A stretch of DNA of 7,024 bases from positions 1 to 7,024 of the forward strand of contig CATPAV010000099.1 in the NCBI GenBank assembly GCA_955652245.1, written 5' to 3'. Position 1 is the stretch's first letter, and each line of letters opens with the position of its first letter. Both the position numbers and the translations under genes were made by a program. The notes beneath the pieces are model-generated. The model was not told where the DNA came from and did no database searches. It was given only the letters and a program-made list of their open reading frames with translations. This DNA is from an uncultured Candidatus Udaeobacter sp. (GTDB taxonomy: Bacteria; Verrucomicrobiota; Verrucomicrobiia; Chthoniobacterales; UBA10450). This document shows positions 6,057 through 7,024 of this stretch, piece after piece.

Positions 6057-6088
6057 TAACGCCGAAAGGCAATGGTCGGAGTTTTTTT
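6049..6088 (+). terminator. Intrinsic terminator, expression platform of the fluoride riboswitch
   Basis: ACTCC (6049-6053) pairs with GGAGT (6078-6082); after a mismatch, ACTA (6055-6058) pairs with TGGT (6073-6076) using one G-U pair, and GCC (6061-6063) pairs with GGC (6068-6070) around a GAAA tetraloop. Seven T residues follow (6082-6088). The 5' arm is the same ACTCC needed for the aptamer helix, so fluoride binding should prevent the hairpin and allow read-through into the antiporter gene. Confidence 0.9.
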
Positions 6089-6274
6089 ATGCTCAATTAC
6101 GTTTGGGTGATACCAGGCAACACGCTCGAAACCGGCGCACGGTTCTCGGCTTTCGGTCCGTTCGCGCTGCCATTTGAAGGGTTTTCACGCTTGGGAAGCG
6201 TTCATCTCAAAGGACGACGATTCATAAAGGGCGTCACAACGAAGAATAACGAGAAGGAGAAGACCTTATGCTGA
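6089..6274 (+). CDS. Possible 61-codon leader ORF between riboswitch and antiporter
   Basis: Not recognised as any family. The frame starts MLNYVWVIPGNT and ends NNEKEKTLC; it has no clear domain or membrane segment. GGAG (6078-6081) lies 7 nt before its ATG, and this GGAG is the 3' arm of the riboswitch terminator, so it would be hidden in the OFF state and free in the ON state. The stop (6272-6274) overlaps the antiporter ATG (6268-6270) by 7 nt, which would allow coupling. The antiporter has its own strong ribosome-binding site, so the ORF is not required and may be chance. The first codons resemble those of the antiporter (MLNNIWFI). Confidence 0.25.
   Translation: MLNYVWVIPGNTLETGARFSAFGPFALPFEGFSRLGSVHLKGRRFIKGVTTKNNEKEKTLC
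6187..6201 (+). other. Small hairpin in the antiporter leader
   Basis: ACGCTT (6187-6192) and AAGCGT (6196-6201) are perfectly complementary around a GGG loop. No T-run follows, so it is not a terminator. It lies in the 179-nt stretch between the riboswitch terminator and the antiporter start, where apart from the weak leader ORF nothing else is recognisable. Confidence 0.35.
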
Positions 6275-7024
6275 ATAACATCTGGTTTATTGCAGCGATT
6301 TGGATGGGGCTAGCGCTTGCCGGCAGTTTAATTTCGATCTGGACGGGAATTTCTGTGGCGTTGATTGAGATCCTGGTCGGAGTGGTGGCCGGCAACATCG
6401 CGTTGGGATTTGAGGGCGGTACCCTCCGGATCGGCATCGCGGGTGCTAACATTGATGCGGGACAACTGCACCATGTCCTGCAATCGACGGAATGGACAAA
6501 CTTCCTCGCTATGCTCGGCGCCGGCGTGCTCACATTTCTTGCGGGCGCTGAAATTGATCCGCACTCACTTAAAGCCAATTGGCGAGCAAGCGTGCTAATC
6601 GGGGTTCTTTCCTTTGCGATTCCGTTCGGCGTTGTCTGGTTTGTCGCACAATTCGTCTTTGGTTGGTCACTGCATCAGGCGCAAATTGCCGGAATTGCGC
6701 TGTCCACGACTTCAGTTGCGGTCGTTTACGCGGTAATGATCGAGGGCGGCCTTAGTGACACATCTATGGGCAAGATGATCCTGGCCGCGTGCTTCATCAC
6801 CGATCTTGGGACAGTGCTCGCGCTCGGTGGTTTGTTTGCCAATCTCAACATCTGGCTGCTCACGTTTGTTGTCGTTACCATGATCGTTTTGTGGTTCATG
6901 CCAAGATGGACGCAGTTCATCATCGCGCGGCTGGGAGCCACGCGGGTGAGCGAGCCGGAAGTAAAATTTATTTTCTTTGTGCTGTTTTTTCTCGGCGGTT
7001 TCGCTACCACCGCGAAAAGCGAAG
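6268..7024 (+). CDS. Cation:proton antiporter, CPA2/Na+-H+ exchanger type (partial)
   Basis: Inner-membrane transporter of the Na+/H+ exchanger superfamily; 252 complete codons are open to the window edge, so the C-terminal part is missing. Long hydrophobic helices alternate with short loops. Family marks are the FLAGAEIDP block (90-98; compare the LAGLE-D motif of KefB/NapA-like proteins), ALSTTSVAVVY (144-154), and the ion-site segment ACFITDLGTVLAL (174-186) with Asp179. The position before Asp179 is Thr178, where electrogenic CPA2 members have a second Asp, so electroneutral exchange or a different substrate is possible. AAGGAG (6254-6259) lies 8 nt before the ATG, a strong ribosome-binding site. 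The upstream fluoride riboswitch predicts induction by fluoride and a role in fluoride tolerance, perhaps pH or cation balance, or fluoride export itself; the substrate cannot be read from sequence. Confidence 0.88.
   Translation, partial: MLNNIWFIAAIWMGLALAGSLISIWTGISVALIEILVGVVAGNIALGFEGGTLRIGIAGANIDAGQLHHVLQSTEWTNFLAMLGAGVLTFLAGAEIDPHSLKANWRASVLIGVLSFAIPFGVVWFVAQFVFGWSLHQAQIAGIALSTTSVAVVYAVMIEGGLSDTSMGKMILAACFITDLGTVLALGGLFANLNIWLLTFVVVTMIVLWFMPRWTQFIIARLGATRVSEPEVKFIFFVLFFLGGFATTAKSE

Noticed and set aside
6187..6201. ACGCTT/AAGCGT hairpin as a second terminator
   Set aside because: No T-run follows, and a terminator here would block the riboswitch-controlled gene.
6234..6578. Open frame on the minus strand opposite the antiporter
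   Set aside because: Antisense to conserved transmembrane segments with a strong ribosome-binding site on the plus strand.

Overview
The window looks like chromosome from a Gram-negative, LPS-making soil or freshwater bacterium, probably of the Verrucomicrobiota/PVC group. The lineage is an inference from three things: KDO synthesis next to an Lpt operon, the gene mix, and dispersed palindromic repeats. Nothing in the sequence proves it. No tRNA, rRNA, CRISPR array or transposase gene was seen.

Left part (1-1168, minus strand): a housekeeping cluster transcribed right to left, coaD -> yceD (4-nt ATGA overlap) -> rpmF (ribosomal protein L32, cut by the window edge). A divergent region of about 160 bp follows. 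It holds an inverted-repeat element and a possible 45-codon ORF that overlaps the next gene by ATGA. That next gene encodes a two-domain universal stress protein (1332-2159, plus strand).

Middle part (2200-5816, plus strand): a YwaF/TIGR02206-type multi-pass membrane protein, a 13-bp perfect inverted repeat, then a tightly packed envelope operon: kdsA (KDO-8-phosphate synthase, metal-dependent type), an LptC-like membrane-anchored protein, an LptA/OstA-like periplasmic protein and the LptB ATPase. The last four genes overlap each other by 4 to 17 nt. Together they make the KDO sugar of the LPS inner core and drive LPS transport across the envelope.

Right part (5817-7024): a palindromic dispersed repeat, then a candidate sigma70-type promoter, a fluoride (crcB-motif) riboswitch aptamer and an overlapping intrinsic terminator. 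The switch precedes a cation:proton antiporter gene (CPA2/NhaP-like) that runs off the window. This is the most interesting locus. The same ACTCC strand pairs with GGAGT in the aptamer or with GGAGT in the terminator, so the switch mechanism can be read directly. The regulated gene is an antiporter rather than the usual CrcB/Fluc channel. A 61-codon leader ORF starts straight after the terminator U-tract and ends inside the antiporter start, so a combined transcription/translation control is possible.
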